The position numbers were made by a program, and so were the translations under genes. From positions 5,465,501-5,529,500 of the forward strand of contig NZ_LT629762.1 of NCBI RefSeq assembly GCF_900105155.1: a stretch of 64,000 nt of DNA, in the 5' to 3' direction. Shown piece after piece: positions 8,422 to 16,796 of this stretch. Positions within the stretch are counted from its first letter, which is position 1; every line of letters begins with the position of its first letter. The notes below the pieces were generated by a model that saw nothing but the letters and a program-made list of their open reading frames with translations, searched no databases and was not told the DNA's origin. This stretch comes from Pseudomonas prosekii (GTDB lineage Bacteria; Pseudomonadota; Gammaproteobacteria; Pseudomonadales; Pseudomonadaceae).

Positions 8422-8930
8422 ACAGGAACCTCGCGGCGAGCGGTAAACATCAAGACCCTTGCTCGGACGCGGTTTGGTGGCGAAAGGTTCGCGATTGACT
8501 GTAATCAGAGGTGTCGGTCGTCAGGTTTTTCGGCGTCTGCAACGGGCCTGATGGCTGTTTGCTGGCTTCTAAACATGTTTAGTGGGATCTGTTTAGCGAC
8601 ACCCGTTGTAACGTCCTGAAGACTACAAAACCTTGTGCCTTTGCCTACGGTTAAGACAGAATCCGCCGGCTTGTGCGCCTTGCTCTTGAGCCCTATTGTT
8701 TGCCTGCCACTGCTCATCAGTGGTCGGGTTTAGTAGCTCGAGAGTTTTAGTGAGGTGCATCAACTCTGTTCATTCAGGTATTTCGGTATCTGTATTTGAT
8801 GGCAGTTGTGCGCAGGGCACCTTCGGGTGCGCCGGTTTTTGCTAAACCTCCCGGTCTACTAACCTGCGTACAGCTGCCACCCTTCTTTTAGTAGGGAATG
8901 GTTGCGGCCCTTCAATGAGGTATAGCAACT
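8422..8930. other. 509-bp non-coding stretch with a UUCG hairpin
   Basis: No convincing gene. The rightward part, about 8760-8930, looks like a leader for the DUF6124 gene: a stem GCACC/GGTGC (8817-8821, 8826-8830) closes a TTCG tetraloop and is followed by GCCGGTTTTT. I see no clear promoter boxes that I would place with confidence. Confidence 0.5.
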
Positions 8931-9299
8931 ATGTTCAAAGTAACGCCGAATCCCCCGAATACCGGTCCAGTACCTTACGACGCCACTTTCGATCTCGATC
9001 CGCAAAAGATGAAAGTCGCAGCAGACCGCGCGCTCGAGTATTACCTCAATCCCGGGGCGACGAAAACGCAGATAGCGCCGCGCAAACCCAGCAACATTTT
9101 TGCCATCGACGCAGACGCCGACGACGAGACCTTACTTGTTGATGCGTGTGATGCGTTGGCCTCCGCCAGCATCATCGTCAACGACATGGTTGGCTTGACG
9201 GACAACCCGCGACGGCAAACGCTGCTGGTGCTGCAACGGGTAATTACGATGGGCGAGTTAGCGGTCAATCGGTTGCTGGATAACCACAAGCCTGGATAA
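8931..9299 (+). CDS. DUF6124-family protein
   Basis: A 122-residue cytosolic protein of a family that I recognise as typical of Pseudomonas (DUF6124). The N-terminal TPNPPNT motif, the RALEYYLNP helix, the DETLLVDACDALASAS helix, and a C-terminal hydrophobic helix ending in GELAVNRLLDNH are the features seen. The ATG at 8931 has an AATGAGG site 9 bases upstream. Function is unknown. A REP palindrome follows at once, and a structured leader precedes it. The gene downstream at 9371 is on the same strand but is probably unrelated. Confidence 0.88.
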   Translation: MFKVTPNPPNTGPVPYDATFDLDPQKMKVAADRALEYYLNPGATKTQIAPRKPSNIFAIDADADDETLLVDACDALASASIIVNDMVGLTDNPRRQTLLVLQRVITMGELAVNRLLDNHKPG

Positions 9300-9304
9300 T
9301 TCAG

Positions 9305-9334
9305 GCCGGTGAGGGGGCTTGCTCCCTCACTACA
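9305..9334. repeat. REP palindrome
   Basis: GTGAGGG and CCCTCAC flank GGCTTGCT, the arrangement of Pseudomonas REP elements. It lies between two same-strand genes. Confidence 0.8.
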
Positions 9335-9370
9335 GAATTGACGGATCAAGAAACGAAAAGGGATTTGCTG

Positions 9371-9922
9371 ATGACACTCAAGGGCTTGTATCAATCAGTT
9401 CTGCGTAAGTTCTATTCCATTGCGGGTTCTTTGCGGTCGCGCAAGACACCAAAGTTCGAGGAGTTTGACGTGCAGTCCGCCATTCATGCGGTGTGTTCCG
9501 CAGACGATGTGTCGGACGCTTTTGAAATCTTCAAAGAAAACCTCGAGATTCTGCGTGATTGGCGGATTTTGTATGCCTGCACCGATGACAGAGGCTCCTT
9601 TAAAATCGGCCGGCGCAGTTTCGGCGCGAACGGAATTGTCTCGACCGCCATGCGCGGGCGTTCGCTGATAGTGCTGGATAAAGAGTTTGCAACGTCGACC
9701 GCGCCAATCAGCTACCCGATAGGTTATGGCGTGTACGCAGATTCCAACGTAGCGACCTTCATCATGAAAGCGTCCTACGGCGTCTCCAAATCGAAGGACT
9801 TGCCTGCATTCATTTCCGGTATTCGAGAAGTGTTAACTCTGCAGGATCTTAAAACGCTCAATCCGTTTTATTACTTGTGGGAATGCCAAAGAAGTTGGGA
9901 TGAATCGCCCCGGGTTTTCTAG
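9371..9922 (+). pseudogene. hypothetical protein, 3' end replaced by insertion sequence
   Basis: An open frame of 183 residues from the ATG at 9371 (AGGGA seven bases upstream; a TTG at 9338 is less likely). I do not recognise it. It has a basic N-terminus (YQSVLRKFYSIAG), a central segment DAFEIFKENLEILRDW, and a C-terminal part ending in ECQRSWD. The last six residues and the stop codon come from the insertion sequence, whose left end is at 9900/9901. The native C-terminus is therefore lost, though the length removed is unknown. The protein may still be made. Confidence 0.65.
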
Positions 9923-10800
9923 ACACTCTCCAGGCTCGCTGCGTAACGCTTTTCAAACTCTACCGGTGACAGCTGATTGTTGAAACTGTGGCGTCGTTTT
10001 GGGTTGTAAAACATCTCGATGTAATCGAACACATCATCCCGAGCATCCTGGCGTGTAGTGTAGATTTTACGCTTGATCCGTTCCCGCTTTAGCAGCTGGA
10101 AAAAGCTCTCCGCCACAGCGTTGTCGTGGCAGTTACCTCGACGACTCATGCTGGCCACCAGGTTGTTAGCTTTCAAGAAGCTTCGCCAGTCTGAGCTGCT
10201 GTACTGACTGCCTTGATCTGAGTGGATCATCACCTCTTGCTTCGGCTTACGTCTCCAAACCGCCATCAGCAGTGCATCAATGGCTACGTCGCTGGTCATC
10301 TGCGACTTCATTGACCAACCAATGATCTGGCGTGAAAACAGATCGAGCACCACGGCCAAATACAGCCAGCCTTCATATGTTCGGATGTAGGTAATGTCTG
10401 TGACCCAGACTTTGTTGGGTTCTCTGACATCGAATTGGCGCTTCAGTAAGTTCGGTGAGGCAACGGCTGGTTTACCGCCATATTTTCCCGGCCTCCGTCG
10501 ATACCCAGTCTGAGAACGTAAACCCTCAAGGCGCATCAACCTAGCCACCCGGTGACGGCCACAGCTCTCACCAACCTCTCGCAGGTCATCATGGATCTTG
10601 CGATAGCCATAAACGCCACCGCTTTCCAGCCAGGAGTGTTTGATCAATCCAAGCAGTCGCTGATCGTCCTTGGCTCGCGCAGATTTTGGTTCTGATAGCC
10701 ACGCGTAGTAGCCGCTGGGATGAACCTTGAGCGTCAGGCAAAGCCGTCGAATCGCGTAATGACCCGATTGCTGCTTAATAAAGGCGTACTTCAGCCGCAC
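9919..10800 (-). CDS. IS3-family transposase OrfB (integrase core)
   Basis: The 293-residue catalytic part of the transposase. An HTH_21-like region precedes the rve integrase core with the DDE triad at Asp135 (VTDITYI), Asp195 (HSDQGSQY) and Glu231 (AESFF), the last two 35 residues apart as in the family. The apparent GTG start at 10800 lies inside the end of orfA. The active enzyme is expected to be an OrfAB fusion made by -1 frameshifting. No internal stop or frameshift is visible, so the element may still be mobile. Confidence 0.95.
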   Translation of the reverse strand: MRLKYAFIKQQSGHYAIRRLCLTLKVHPSGYYAWLSEPKSARAKDDQRLLGLIKHSWLESGGVYGYRKIHDDLREVGESCGRHRVARLMRLEGLRSQTGYRRRPGKYGGKPAVASPNLLKRQFDVREPNKVWVTDITYIRTYEGWLYLAVVLDLFSRQIIGWSMKSQMTSDVAIDALLMAVWRRKPKQEVMIHSDQGSQYSSSDWRSFLKANNLVASMSRRGNCHDNAVAESFFQLLKRERIKRKIYTTRQDARDDVFDYIEMFYNPKRRHSFNNQLSPVEFEKRYAASLESV

Positions 10801-11069
10801 TCCTTGGCAAAGTACGCGGCGGCCTTTTTTAAGATGTCTCGCTCCTCCGTCACCCGTTTCAGCTCGGCACGTAGACGACGAACCTCAGCGCTTTGATCAT
10901 CCTCCTCAACGCGCTGTTCTTGGGGCTTGGTGTAGCGCTTAACCCAGGCATAGAGGCTGTGCACGGACACACCCAATCGTGCAGCCACCTCCGAGACAGG
11001 AAGCTGCTTTTCGGTCACTTGCTTGACCGCCTGGATTTTGAATTCTTCGGGATATCGCTGGTTGCTCAT
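10791..11069 (-). CDS. IS3-family transposase OrfA (DNA-binding part)
   Basis: A 92-residue protein with a helix-turn-helix of the HTH_8/TnpA type (EVAARLGVSVHSLYAWVKRY) followed by a leucine-zipper-like coiled coil (EVRRLRAELKRVTEERDILKKA), which lets OrfA and OrfAB multimerise. It overlaps orfB by 10 bp. The reading ATC TTA AAA AAG near 10825-10834 contains the A-AAA-AAG slippery heptamer used for -1 frameshifting in this family. Confidence 0.93.
   Translation of the reverse strand: MSNQRYPEEFKIQAVKQVTEKQLPVSEVAARLGVSVHSLYAWVKRYTKPQEQRVEEDDQSAEVRRLRAELKRVTEERDILKKAAAYFAKECG
10825..10831 (-). promoter_or_regulatory. programmed -1 frameshift site of the IS
   Basis: On the minus strand orfA reads TTA AAA AAG; the A-AAA-AAG heptamer is in the phase needed for a -1 slip into the orfB frame, about 40 bases before the orfA stop. 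Confidence 0.75.
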
Positions 11070-11131
11070 GGCACCTCCTAATGGGCCTCATTTTAAGGCT
11101 TGGAGGTGTCTACGAAACTAGGGGCGATTCA

Positions 11132-11603
11132 TACCGGTGCCTCGTCGACCGAGCTCCAGTACCAAGGCAAAACAAGCCTCCACTGAAAGATAGGGAGCCG
11201 GGGCCGTGCCAGAAGGCCACTGAATCGAGAATGAAACGGTGTCTTGGCGCTCGTCGATGCAAAGTTTGTCGGGACTGCACAGGCGCTGCAAGCGCGATAA
11301 CCGCGCCAGTCCGTCACGAAAATCAGCCGCATACAACGCAGCGACAAACGCCATTTTGTGTTTCGCACTGGGTGTGTCGCGAACCATTTTTATCGCGAAT
11401 GCAGGGTCTGCAGAAAGCGCCTCAATGGCATCCCAGACGGCAAACAACTGATGCGTGCTGACAAAGGATTCGTTCAGGTGAAGGCCATGGGGCAGTTGAG
11501 CGTGCTGCTCAATCAACCAGGGATCCAGTCCCAGCTGCTCTATAGATTCCCAGAACACCCTGGGCAATTTACACCGCTCGGCGCTGGTGTGAAGGTACGG
11601 CAT
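11132..11603 (-). pseudogene. AraC-family regulator, C-terminus removed by IS
   Basis: The N-terminal about 150 residues of an AraC-type regulator with an arabinose-binding-like sensor domain of the kind followed by a C-terminal DNA-binding domain (LPRVFWESIEQLGLDPWLIEQ, then FAVWDAIEALSADPAFAI). The frame reaches VEACFALVLELGRR and then runs into the insertion sequence, so both helix-turn-helix motifs are missing and it cannot bind DNA as a normal AraC protein. Start: ATG at 11603 with GGAG seven bases upstream. It diverges from the glutathione transferase at 11758 and may once have regulated it. Confidence 0.85.
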
Positions 11604-11757
11604 TTCTGAGCTCCGAACCGCAGGAGAGCGGCAATGCAGAGTGCAACGCGCCGCTAATGGCGCGTTCGGCAAGTATTCTGGCGGATTTTGCCCACGGGCT
11701 GACACAACTTCGCTCTTACCATTGTCGTCAACAAACCGAGCCAAAAAGGACCTCACG

Positions 11758-12435
11758 ATGACAATGACGTTCTATACCAACCCCAATTCTCGCGGACGCA
11801 TGGTGCGCTGGATGCTCGAAGAAATCGGCTGCGCGTATGAGACGGTGGTAATGGATTACCAGCCGACCAGTCAGGCTGACCGTTGGGGTGGTGCTGCGCT
11901 GGCAGTGCCAATGGTGGCCGACGCTGATGACCTGCGCGTCAGTTTTTTTCGCGACGTCAACCCAATCGGAAAGATCCCGGCGCTGGTGCATAACGGGCAA
12001 ACCATAACAGAAACCGCCGCCATCTGTGCGTACCTGGCTGACGCATTCCCCGAAGCCGGGCTGGCTCCAGTGGCGGCGGAGCGGGCCGCCTATTACCGTT
12101 GGATGTTTTTCGCTGCGGGGCCTCTGGAGCAGGCTGTCACTAACCACCGCGCCGGTTTCAACCCAGAGCCGGATCAGGAGTTCTTCTTTGGCTACGGCAG
12201 CTATGAGCGCACCGTCGATCAACTGGAACGCGCGGTGTTAGCGCAGCCGTTTATTGCTGGTGAACGCTTCACCGCTGCAGACGTTTATGTGGGTTCCCAC
12301 ATTGGCTGGGGGCTAGGCTTAGGCACCTTGCCGCACAGAGCCGCGTTTCTCGCTTACGCCAAGAAGTTAACGAGCCGCGACGCCTATAAACGTGCGGTGG
12401 CGAAGGATGAAGCGTTGCTGGGTGCGACTGTCTGA
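11758..12435 (+). CDS. glutathione S-transferase family protein
   Basis: A 225-residue cytosolic protein with a thioredoxin-like N-terminal domain (TFYTNPNSRGRMVRWMLEEIG; Ser11 in the catalytic position) and glutathione-contact residues in the VNPIGKIPALVHNGQTITET segment, then an all-helical C-terminal domain (RAAYYRWMFFAAGPLEQAV). It conjugates glutathione to electrophiles or acts as a related thiol transferase; the substrate is unknown. AAGGA seven bases upstream fixes the ATG at 11758. The broken AraC gene diverges from it, so it may have lost its specific control. Confidence 0.93.
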   Translation: MTMTFYTNPNSRGRMVRWMLEEIGCAYETVVMDYQPTSQADRWGGAALAVPMVADADDLRVSFFRDVNPIGKIPALVHNGQTITETAAICAYLADAFPEAGLAPVAAERAAYYRWMFFAAGPLEQAVTNHRAGFNPEPDQEFFFGYGSYERTVDQLERAVLAQPFIAGERFTAADVYVGSHIGWGLGLGTLPHRAAFLAYAKKLTSRDAYKRAVAKDEALLGATV

Positions 12436-12440
12436 TACGC

Positions 12441-12490
12441 AAAAAAGGGGACAGATTTATTTTTAAGCAAATAAATCTGTCCCCTCTTTT
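12441..12490. repeat. GGGGACAGATTTAT palindrome
   Basis: Two 20-bp arms (12441-12460 and 12471-12490) with one mismatch around TTTTAAGCAA. It lies just after the glutathione transferase stop and could double as a terminator hairpin. Same family as 6650, 25087 and 43119. Confidence 0.85.
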
Positions 12491-12508
12491 GAAAAGCGTC
12501 TGAGAACC

Positions 12509-12976
12509 TCAAGTCGGACCTTCGGCGGACGTATCGCTACTTTGATCATGAGCCAGTACAAAACCTCGCGCAGTCAGCCTGGCAGCTAGAAATCTTAATG
12601 CTCGACGGAAGACCGGATGACAGTCGTCATACGGCAAATTATCGAGCGGAGCCCAAAAAAAGTTGAAGGTGTGGCCATGGTCGTCGAGCGTGAGATGAGC
12701 CCATTGCTCCGGCAAGGACGCATGCGTAAAACACAGCTGGAATGACCATATCTGGTCGAGATGCCCGGCGTCCCAGCAGCCCAGATCGCTGACAACCGAG
12801 GCAGCTGCAATGCCCGATTCTTCGCTTAATTCGCGCAGGGCAGTTTCAGCCGGAGTTTCGCCTTTCTCGATTGTCCCTTTGACCAGTTGTACGCCCGCTA
12901 CTGGATGGCGGAACAGGAGGATACGTGCACCAGGAATGCTCGAGAGGATGACGGGGCAAGCCTTGTTCGGTGACAT
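12509..12976 (-). CDS. Nudix hydrolase
   Basis: A 155-residue hydrolase of nucleoside diphosphates linked to other groups. The Nudix box runs from Gly34 to Ile56: GTIEKGE, then RELSEESGI, matching the G-x5-E-x7-REU-x-EE-x-GU pattern, with the metal-binding glutamates intact. The substrate cannot be named. It faces the glutathione transferase and stands alone; upstream it is back to back with no obvious regulator. No distinctive signal for control was seen. Confidence 0.92.
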   Translation of the reverse strand: MSPNKACPVILSSIPGARILLFRHPVAGVQLVKGTIEKGETPAETALRELSEESGIAAASVVSDLGCWDAGHLDQIWSFQLCFTHASLPEQWAHLTLDDHGHTFNFFWAPLDNLPYDDCHPVFRRALRFLAARLTARGFVLAHDQSSDTSAEGPT

Positions 12977-13092
12977 GCGATTTCCTTATCGACAACGAAG
13001 CACACAGCTTACGACCTTATCCTCTGCGTGAGTGGCCAGATATTCTGATGTCCGCGATAGGCCGAAACCACTCACTCAAACACCTCCCCCCA

Positions 13093-14004
13093 TCAAACAG
13101 CAACATCTCCGGCAAAATACGGAGATTTCCCGAAATACTCGATCAACAATTCCGCAAACACCCGGATCTTCTGCGCCGGATGCTGGCCTGCCGGGCGGAC
13201 TAAATAGGCACCTGCTGGCGGTGGTGGATAACGCGTCATGATCGGCACCAGTGCGCCGGATTCCACGCTGTCATACGTGAGGCAATCGGGCAGATAAGCG
13301 ACCCCGAGTCCTGCGACGGCGGCGGCGACTAGCGCGATGCCGTTGTCAGCCTTGAAGCGTCCTTGCGGGCGAATGGTGACGACCTTGTCGCCATCCATGA
13401 ATTGCCAGGCTTCGGTGCTCTGCATCAGGGCTTGATGGGCGATCAGTTCCTCCGGTTTCTCGGGTGAACCATGAGCCTTGATATAGCCCGGACTCGCGAC
13501 GAGCTTGCCGTTGATTGGGCCGATGCGTCTTGCGATCAGGTTGGAGTCCTGCAGGTAGCCGACGCGGATCGCGCAGTCGTAACCTTCGGCGATGAGGTCA
13601 ACGAAGCGGTCGCTGTAGCAGGTCTGGATCTGAAGTTGCGGGTGCCGCACGGCCATTTCCGCCAGTACGGGGGCGAAGTGAGTCGGGCCAAAAGAAAGCG
13701 GCGCGGCCACTCGTAAACGACCTTGCAGCGCGCCGGCGGGCAGGATCGCTTCCCTGGCTGCTTCCATTTCTGAGCAGACCCTCGCGGCATAGTCGCGAAA
13801 GGTCGCGCCCTCCTCAGTCAGCGCCGCGCCGCGAGTCGAGCGTGTCAGCAACTGCACGCCAAGCTGCGCTTCCAGCCGCGCCAGCCTGCGACTGACGATT
13901 GACTTGGACACGCCCAGCCGGACTGCGGCAGGTGAAACGCCCCCGGCGTCAGCAACCTCTACGAATGTCTGAAGCTCTTCGATATCCAAACGGGCGTTCC
14001 TCAT
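13093..14004 (-). CDS. LysR-family transcriptional regulator
   Basis: A 303-residue LysR protein: N-terminal helix-turn-helix (FVEVADAGGVSPAAVRLGVSKSIVSRRLARLE) and a CrgA-like effector domain (GRLRVAAPLSFGPTHFAPVL, then RVGYLQDSNLIARRI). GTG and TTG codons lie in frame upstream, but the ATG at 14004 is favoured. It is transcribed away from the YcaC-type hydrolase at 14141, with 136 bp between the two start codons, the usual arrangement for a LysR regulator and its target. Confidence 0.9.
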   Translation of the reverse strand: MRNARLDIEELQTFVEVADAGGVSPAAVRLGVSKSIVSRRLARLEAQLGVQLLTRSTRGAALTEEGATFRDYAARVCSEMEAAREAILPAGALQGRLRVAAPLSFGPTHFAPVLAEMAVRHPQLQIQTCYSDRFVDLIAEGYDCAIRVGYLQDSNLIARRIGPINGKLVASPGYIKAHGSPEKPEELIAHQALMQSTEAWQFMDGDKVVTIRPQGRFKADNGIALVAAAVAGLGVAYLPDCLTYDSVESGALVPIMTRYPPPPAGAYLVRPAGQHPAQKIRVFAELLIEYFGKSPYFAGDVAV

Positions 14005-14140
14005 TTCGCGACACAGCCAAACACCTGGCAACACTACCGGATTAAGCAGGGGAACAGCAGAGTGTCGTTCGAAGGCAACGTCGCCGCTGGCGTCTGCCGC
14101 TCATTACCAATCCGATTCATAACGACAACAGGATGCACTA

Positions 14141-14794
14141 ATGACTTTTCGTAACGGCCTTACCTCGCTTCTTCGTCCTGAAGATTCGGTGCTCGTTCTG
14201 ATCGACCACCAGCCTTTCCAGCTCACTAACCTGAACAGCCATGAGCCGCAAATGGTGGTCAACAATGCGACGGCGTTGGCGAAGGCTGCCAAGGCGTTCA
14301 ACGTGCCGACCATTTTGACCAGCGTGATAGCCGAGCGCGGCGGTTTCATCTTTCCGCAAATCCTCGATGTTTTTCCCGGCCAAGAGGTGATTGATCGGAC
14401 GCTGATCAATACCTGGGAAGACCCGAAAGTTGTGGACGCGGTGAAAGCGACGGGCCGCAAGCAACTGGTTATTGCGGGACTGTGGACCGAAGTCTGCGTC
14501 GCCATGCCGGTGATCCAGGCACTCGGCGAAGGCTGGGATGTAACGGTGATCACTGACGCGTCCGGCGCGGTTTCGGTCGAGGCCCATCAAGTGGCGATCC
14601 AGCGCATGATTGCGGCGGGCGCGAACATGATGACTTGGCTCGCTCTTGCCGCAGAGTGGCAGCGTGACTGGGCTCGGGAGGAAACGGCCGGTACGCTGAC
14701 CGATGTGCTGCTGCAGCATGCTGCCGGTAGCGGTATTGCGTACTTGTGGGAGCAGCAGTTGCTCAACGCGCCAGTGCCGACCAGCGCCGGGTGA
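14141..14794 (+). CDS. YcaC-type cysteine hydrolase (isochorismatase-like)
   Basis: A 217-residue hydrolase of the isochorismatase-like fold. Asp22 (VLIDHQPF) and Cys119 (WTEVCVAM) are the catalytic acid and nucleophile; Arg86 in DRTLINTW stands where most members have lysine, as in E. coli YcaC. YcaC forms ring-shaped octamers, and its natural substrate is unknown. The gene diverges from the LysR gene at 13093. The C-terminal part (LLQHAAGSGIAYLWEQQLL) extends beyond the minimal fold, again as in YcaC-like proteins. Confidence 0.9.
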   Translation: MTFRNGLTSLLRPEDSVLVLIDHQPFQLTNLNSHEPQMVVNNATALAKAAKAFNVPTILTSVIAERGGFIFPQILDVFPGQEVIDRTLINTWEDPKVVDAVKATGRKQLVIAGLWTEVCVAMPVIQALGEGWDVTVITDASGAVSVEAHQVAIQRMIAAGANMMTWLALAAEWQRDWAREETAGTLTDVLLQHAAGSGIAYLWEQQLLNAPVPTSAG

Positions 14795-14920
14795 TCTGAG
14801 TTGGGGATGAAGAGTCGGTTGGTTGCTCGCCAAATGCCTCGCGAGTCTTCATCTCCTTTCGCTGAAACTGGACAAGTGCTTGGCCGGAAACCGTCCGTCG
14901 TGGAGGAAAAATTGGGTATT

Positions 14921-14944
14921 GATATATCGATAAATCTCGATATC
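14921..14944. promoter_or_regulatory. imperfect palindrome upstream of arsR-type gene
   Basis: A GATATATCGAT...ATCTCGATATC dyad ends 10 bp before the regulator's ATG. It resembles the perfect palindrome at 15271, so it is probably the autoregulatory operator. Confidence 0.6.
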
Positions 14945-14953
14945 ATCCGGCCC

Positions 14954-15256
14954 ATGGACTTACTCGAAATATTCAAAGCACTCTCAAATCCGGTACGCCT
15001 TCAAATCTTGAAAGGCTTGAAGGACCCCTTGAACAATTTCCCTGCGCAGGATGAGGGTGACGTTTTCATGGTGGGTGTCTGCGTCAGCAGTATCCAGGAG
15101 GGTGTCGGGCTGTCGCAGTCAACGGTGTCGGGTTATCTCGCAACCCTGCAACGAGTGGGCCTGGTCGAAGTCAGGCGCATCGGTCAATGGACGTACTACA
15201 AACGCAATGAAGCAACCATCAGTGCCCTTGCCGAGTTGATCGGGAAAGATCTGTAA
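14954..15256 (+). CDS. ArsR-family transcriptional regulator
   Basis: A 100-residue winged-helix repressor. [20 protein letters not shown] is the ArsR opening helix pair, and the recognition helix is in [21 protein letters not shown]. It has only one clear cysteine and no CxC metal site, so it is more likely to sense a small organic or redox signal than a metal. The upstream in-frame extension to 14801 is rejected. It is first in an apparent operon with a quinone-reductase-like gene and a monooxygenase-like gene, and palindromes of the type ATATCGA lie before and after it. Confidence 0.88.
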   Translation: MDLLEIFKALSNPVRLQILKGLKDPLNNFPAQDEGDVFMVGVCVSSIQEGVGLSQSTVSGYLATLQRVGLVEVRRIGQWTYYKRNEATISALAELIGKDL

Positions 15257-15270
15257 TTTTTTACCGCACC

Positions 15271-15290
15271 ATATCGAGATATCTCGATAT
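15271..15290. promoter_or_regulatory. perfect 20-bp palindrome, likely ArsR operator
   Basis: ATATCGAGAT followed directly by its reverse complement. It lies between the ArsR-type gene (15 bp after its stop) and the next start codon (29 bp before), and a related dyad precedes the ArsR-type gene. Confidence 0.7.
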
Positions 15291-15318
15291 TCCTTTTTAT
15301 CGATACGAGGATTTCAAA

Positions 15319-16293
15319 ATGAAAGCGATGCTACTCAAATCATTTGGCGGCCCGGAATCGTTCGAGCTCTGCGACGTGCCCAAGCCAGTGCCGGGTGTGG
15401 GACAGGTCTTGGTGCGGGTACACGCAACCTCCATCAACCCTTTGGATTTTCAGGTTCGGCGCGGCGATTACGCTGACCTGGTGCCACTGCCGGCGATCAC
15501 CGGACATGACGTATCAGGCGTTGTCGAAGAAGTCGGGCCGGGGGTGACGGGCTTCGCTCCGGGCGACGAAGTCTGGTACACCCCGCAAATATTCGACGGC
15601 CCAGGCAGTTATGCCGAGTACCACGTTGCGGCCGAAAGCATCATCGGCCACAAACCGCCATCGCTGAGCCATCTTGAGGCTGCCAGTCTGACTTTGGTAG
15701 GCGGCACTGTTTGGGAAGCACTGACCGTGCGAGCGGCGCTCAGGGTAGGGGAGAGCATTCTGATCCACGGCGGCGCGGGAGGCGTGGGTCATGTCGCGAT
15801 CCAAGTCGCAAAAGCCATTGGCGCGCGGGTCTTTACCACCGTGCGCGAAGCGAATTTCGAGTTCGCCCGCAGCATGGGTGCCGATGTGCTCATCGACTAC
15901 AAACAGGAAGATTACGTCGACGCCATCCTGCGCGAAACCGGCGGCCGAGGCGTGGATGTGGTGTTCGACACCATCGGCGGCGACACCTTGTCGCGCAGCC
16001 CGGATGCGCTGGCTCAACTGGGCCGCGTGGTCTCGATTGTCGACATCGCGCAGCCGCAAAACCTCGTTCAGGCCTGGGGCAAGAACGCCAGTTATCACTT
16101 CGTCTTCACCCGACAAAACCGCGGCAAGCTTGATGAGCTGAGCACGTTGGTCGCTCGCGGTCAGTTGCGGCCACACGTTGGCGCGGTCTATTCGCTGGCC
16201 GATATCGGCCTGGCCCATGCTCGGCTGGAAAGTCCCGACAACGGCCTGCAAGGCAAAATCGCGATTGCAGTCGAGCCATCGCTCATTTCGTAA
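15319..16293 (+). CDS. zinc-independent NAD(P)H quinone reductase-like protein (MDR family)
   Basis: A 324-residue medium-chain dehydrogenase/reductase of the quinone oxidoreductase group. A GroES-like N-terminal domain ([16 protein letters not shown], then [14 protein letters not shown]) is followed by a Rossmann domain with the nucleotide loop [20 protein letters not shown] at about 153-172. Zinc-ligand cysteines are absent. Such enzymes reduce quinones or enones with NADPH. GAGG before the ATG fits. It lies downstream of an ArsR-type repressor with a 20-bp palindrome directly upstream, and 42 bp before the monooxygenase-like gene. Confidence 0.92.
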   Translation: MKAMLLKSFGGPESFELCDVPKPVPGVGQVLVRVHATSINPLDFQVRRGDYADLVPLPAITGHDVSGVVEEVGPGVTGFAPGDEVWYTPQIFDGPGSYAEYHVAAESIIGHKPPSLSHLEAASLTLVGGTVWEALTVRAALRVGESILIHGGAGGVGHVAIQVAKAIGARVFTTVREANFEFARSMGADVLIDYKQEDYVDAILRETGGRGVDVVFDTIGGDTLSRSPDALAQLGRVVSIVDIAQPQNLVQAWGKNASYHFVFTRQNRGKLDELSTLVARGQLRPHVGAVYSLADIGLAHARLESPDNGLQGKIAIAVEPSLIS

Positions 16294-16335
16294 GTGCGGA
16301 ATGTCAGCCGTCTAAGTCGTATCAGAGGAAACGCC

Positions 16336-16629
16336 ATGATTTATGAAATTGCTCTGCTTCCCGTGCACAAAGAGCGCATTGAACAATTCAAAAGTGCCTT
16401 CGCCGAGGTCGCGCCGTTGCTCACCCGCGCGAAGGGTTACGGCGGCCATTTGCTCGCGCAAGGAATCGAAACCCCCGAGCATTTCAACCTGATAGTGCGC
16501 TGGGCTTCACTTGAAGATCACTCGCCGGGCTTCGAGGCGAGTGAAGACCATCAGATGTTCATGCTGGGCCTGGAGGATTATTTTTCTGAAGAACCGAAGG
16601 TCCACCATATCGAAGGAGCAGTTTTTTAA
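16336..16629 (+). CDS. antibiotic biosynthesis monooxygenase-domain protein
   Basis: A 97-residue small alpha-beta barrel protein of the ABM family. Motifs: AEVAPLLTRAKGYGGHLLAQG and the HFNLIVRWASLEDHSPGF strand-helix. Members are cofactor-free oxygenases (quinone-forming), haem-degrading enzymes or autoinducer-processing proteins; the exact role is unknown. AGAGGA upstream selects the ATG at 16336 over the in-frame 16294. It is the last gene of the ArsR-type operon, and its pairing with a quinone reductase suggests handling of quinones or other reactive carbonyls. Confidence 0.85.
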   Translation: MIYEIALLPVHKERIEQFKSAFAEVAPLLTRAKGYGGHLLAQGIETPEHFNLIVRWASLEDHSPGFEASEDHQMFMLGLEDYFSEEPKVHHIEGAVF

Positions 16630-16796
16630 CTCGATCGATGCTCATCGCCGTGCAGCGATAAATTGTCAGATAGGCCCGTGAATACTTCACGCTCAGCCGT
16701 TGCAGCAAATGGCCTACCTGACATCTGGAGCTGCCAGCGGTCAACGAACAGCTGGAGCGCGGCGGGCATCGCTCGCCGCACTCCGCACTCCACCGT

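Larger units (their letters stand above)
9900..11132 (-). mobile_element. IS3-family insertion sequence
   Basis: A complete element of about 1233 bp. Terminal inverted repeats start ATGAATCGCCCC at 9900 and the complement ends at 11132; similarity continues inward (GTTT, TAGACAC, CTCCA). Inside are orfA and orfB on the minus strand with a frameshift signal between them. The bases just outside the ends (GGG on the left, ACC on the right) do not form a target duplication, and both flanking genes are broken, which argues for a deletion or rearrangement since insertion. Confidence 0.93.

Noticed and set aside
8505..8717. 70-residue minus-strand frame upstream of the DUF6124 gene
   Set aside because: No ribosome binding site, unusual composition and no recognisable pattern.
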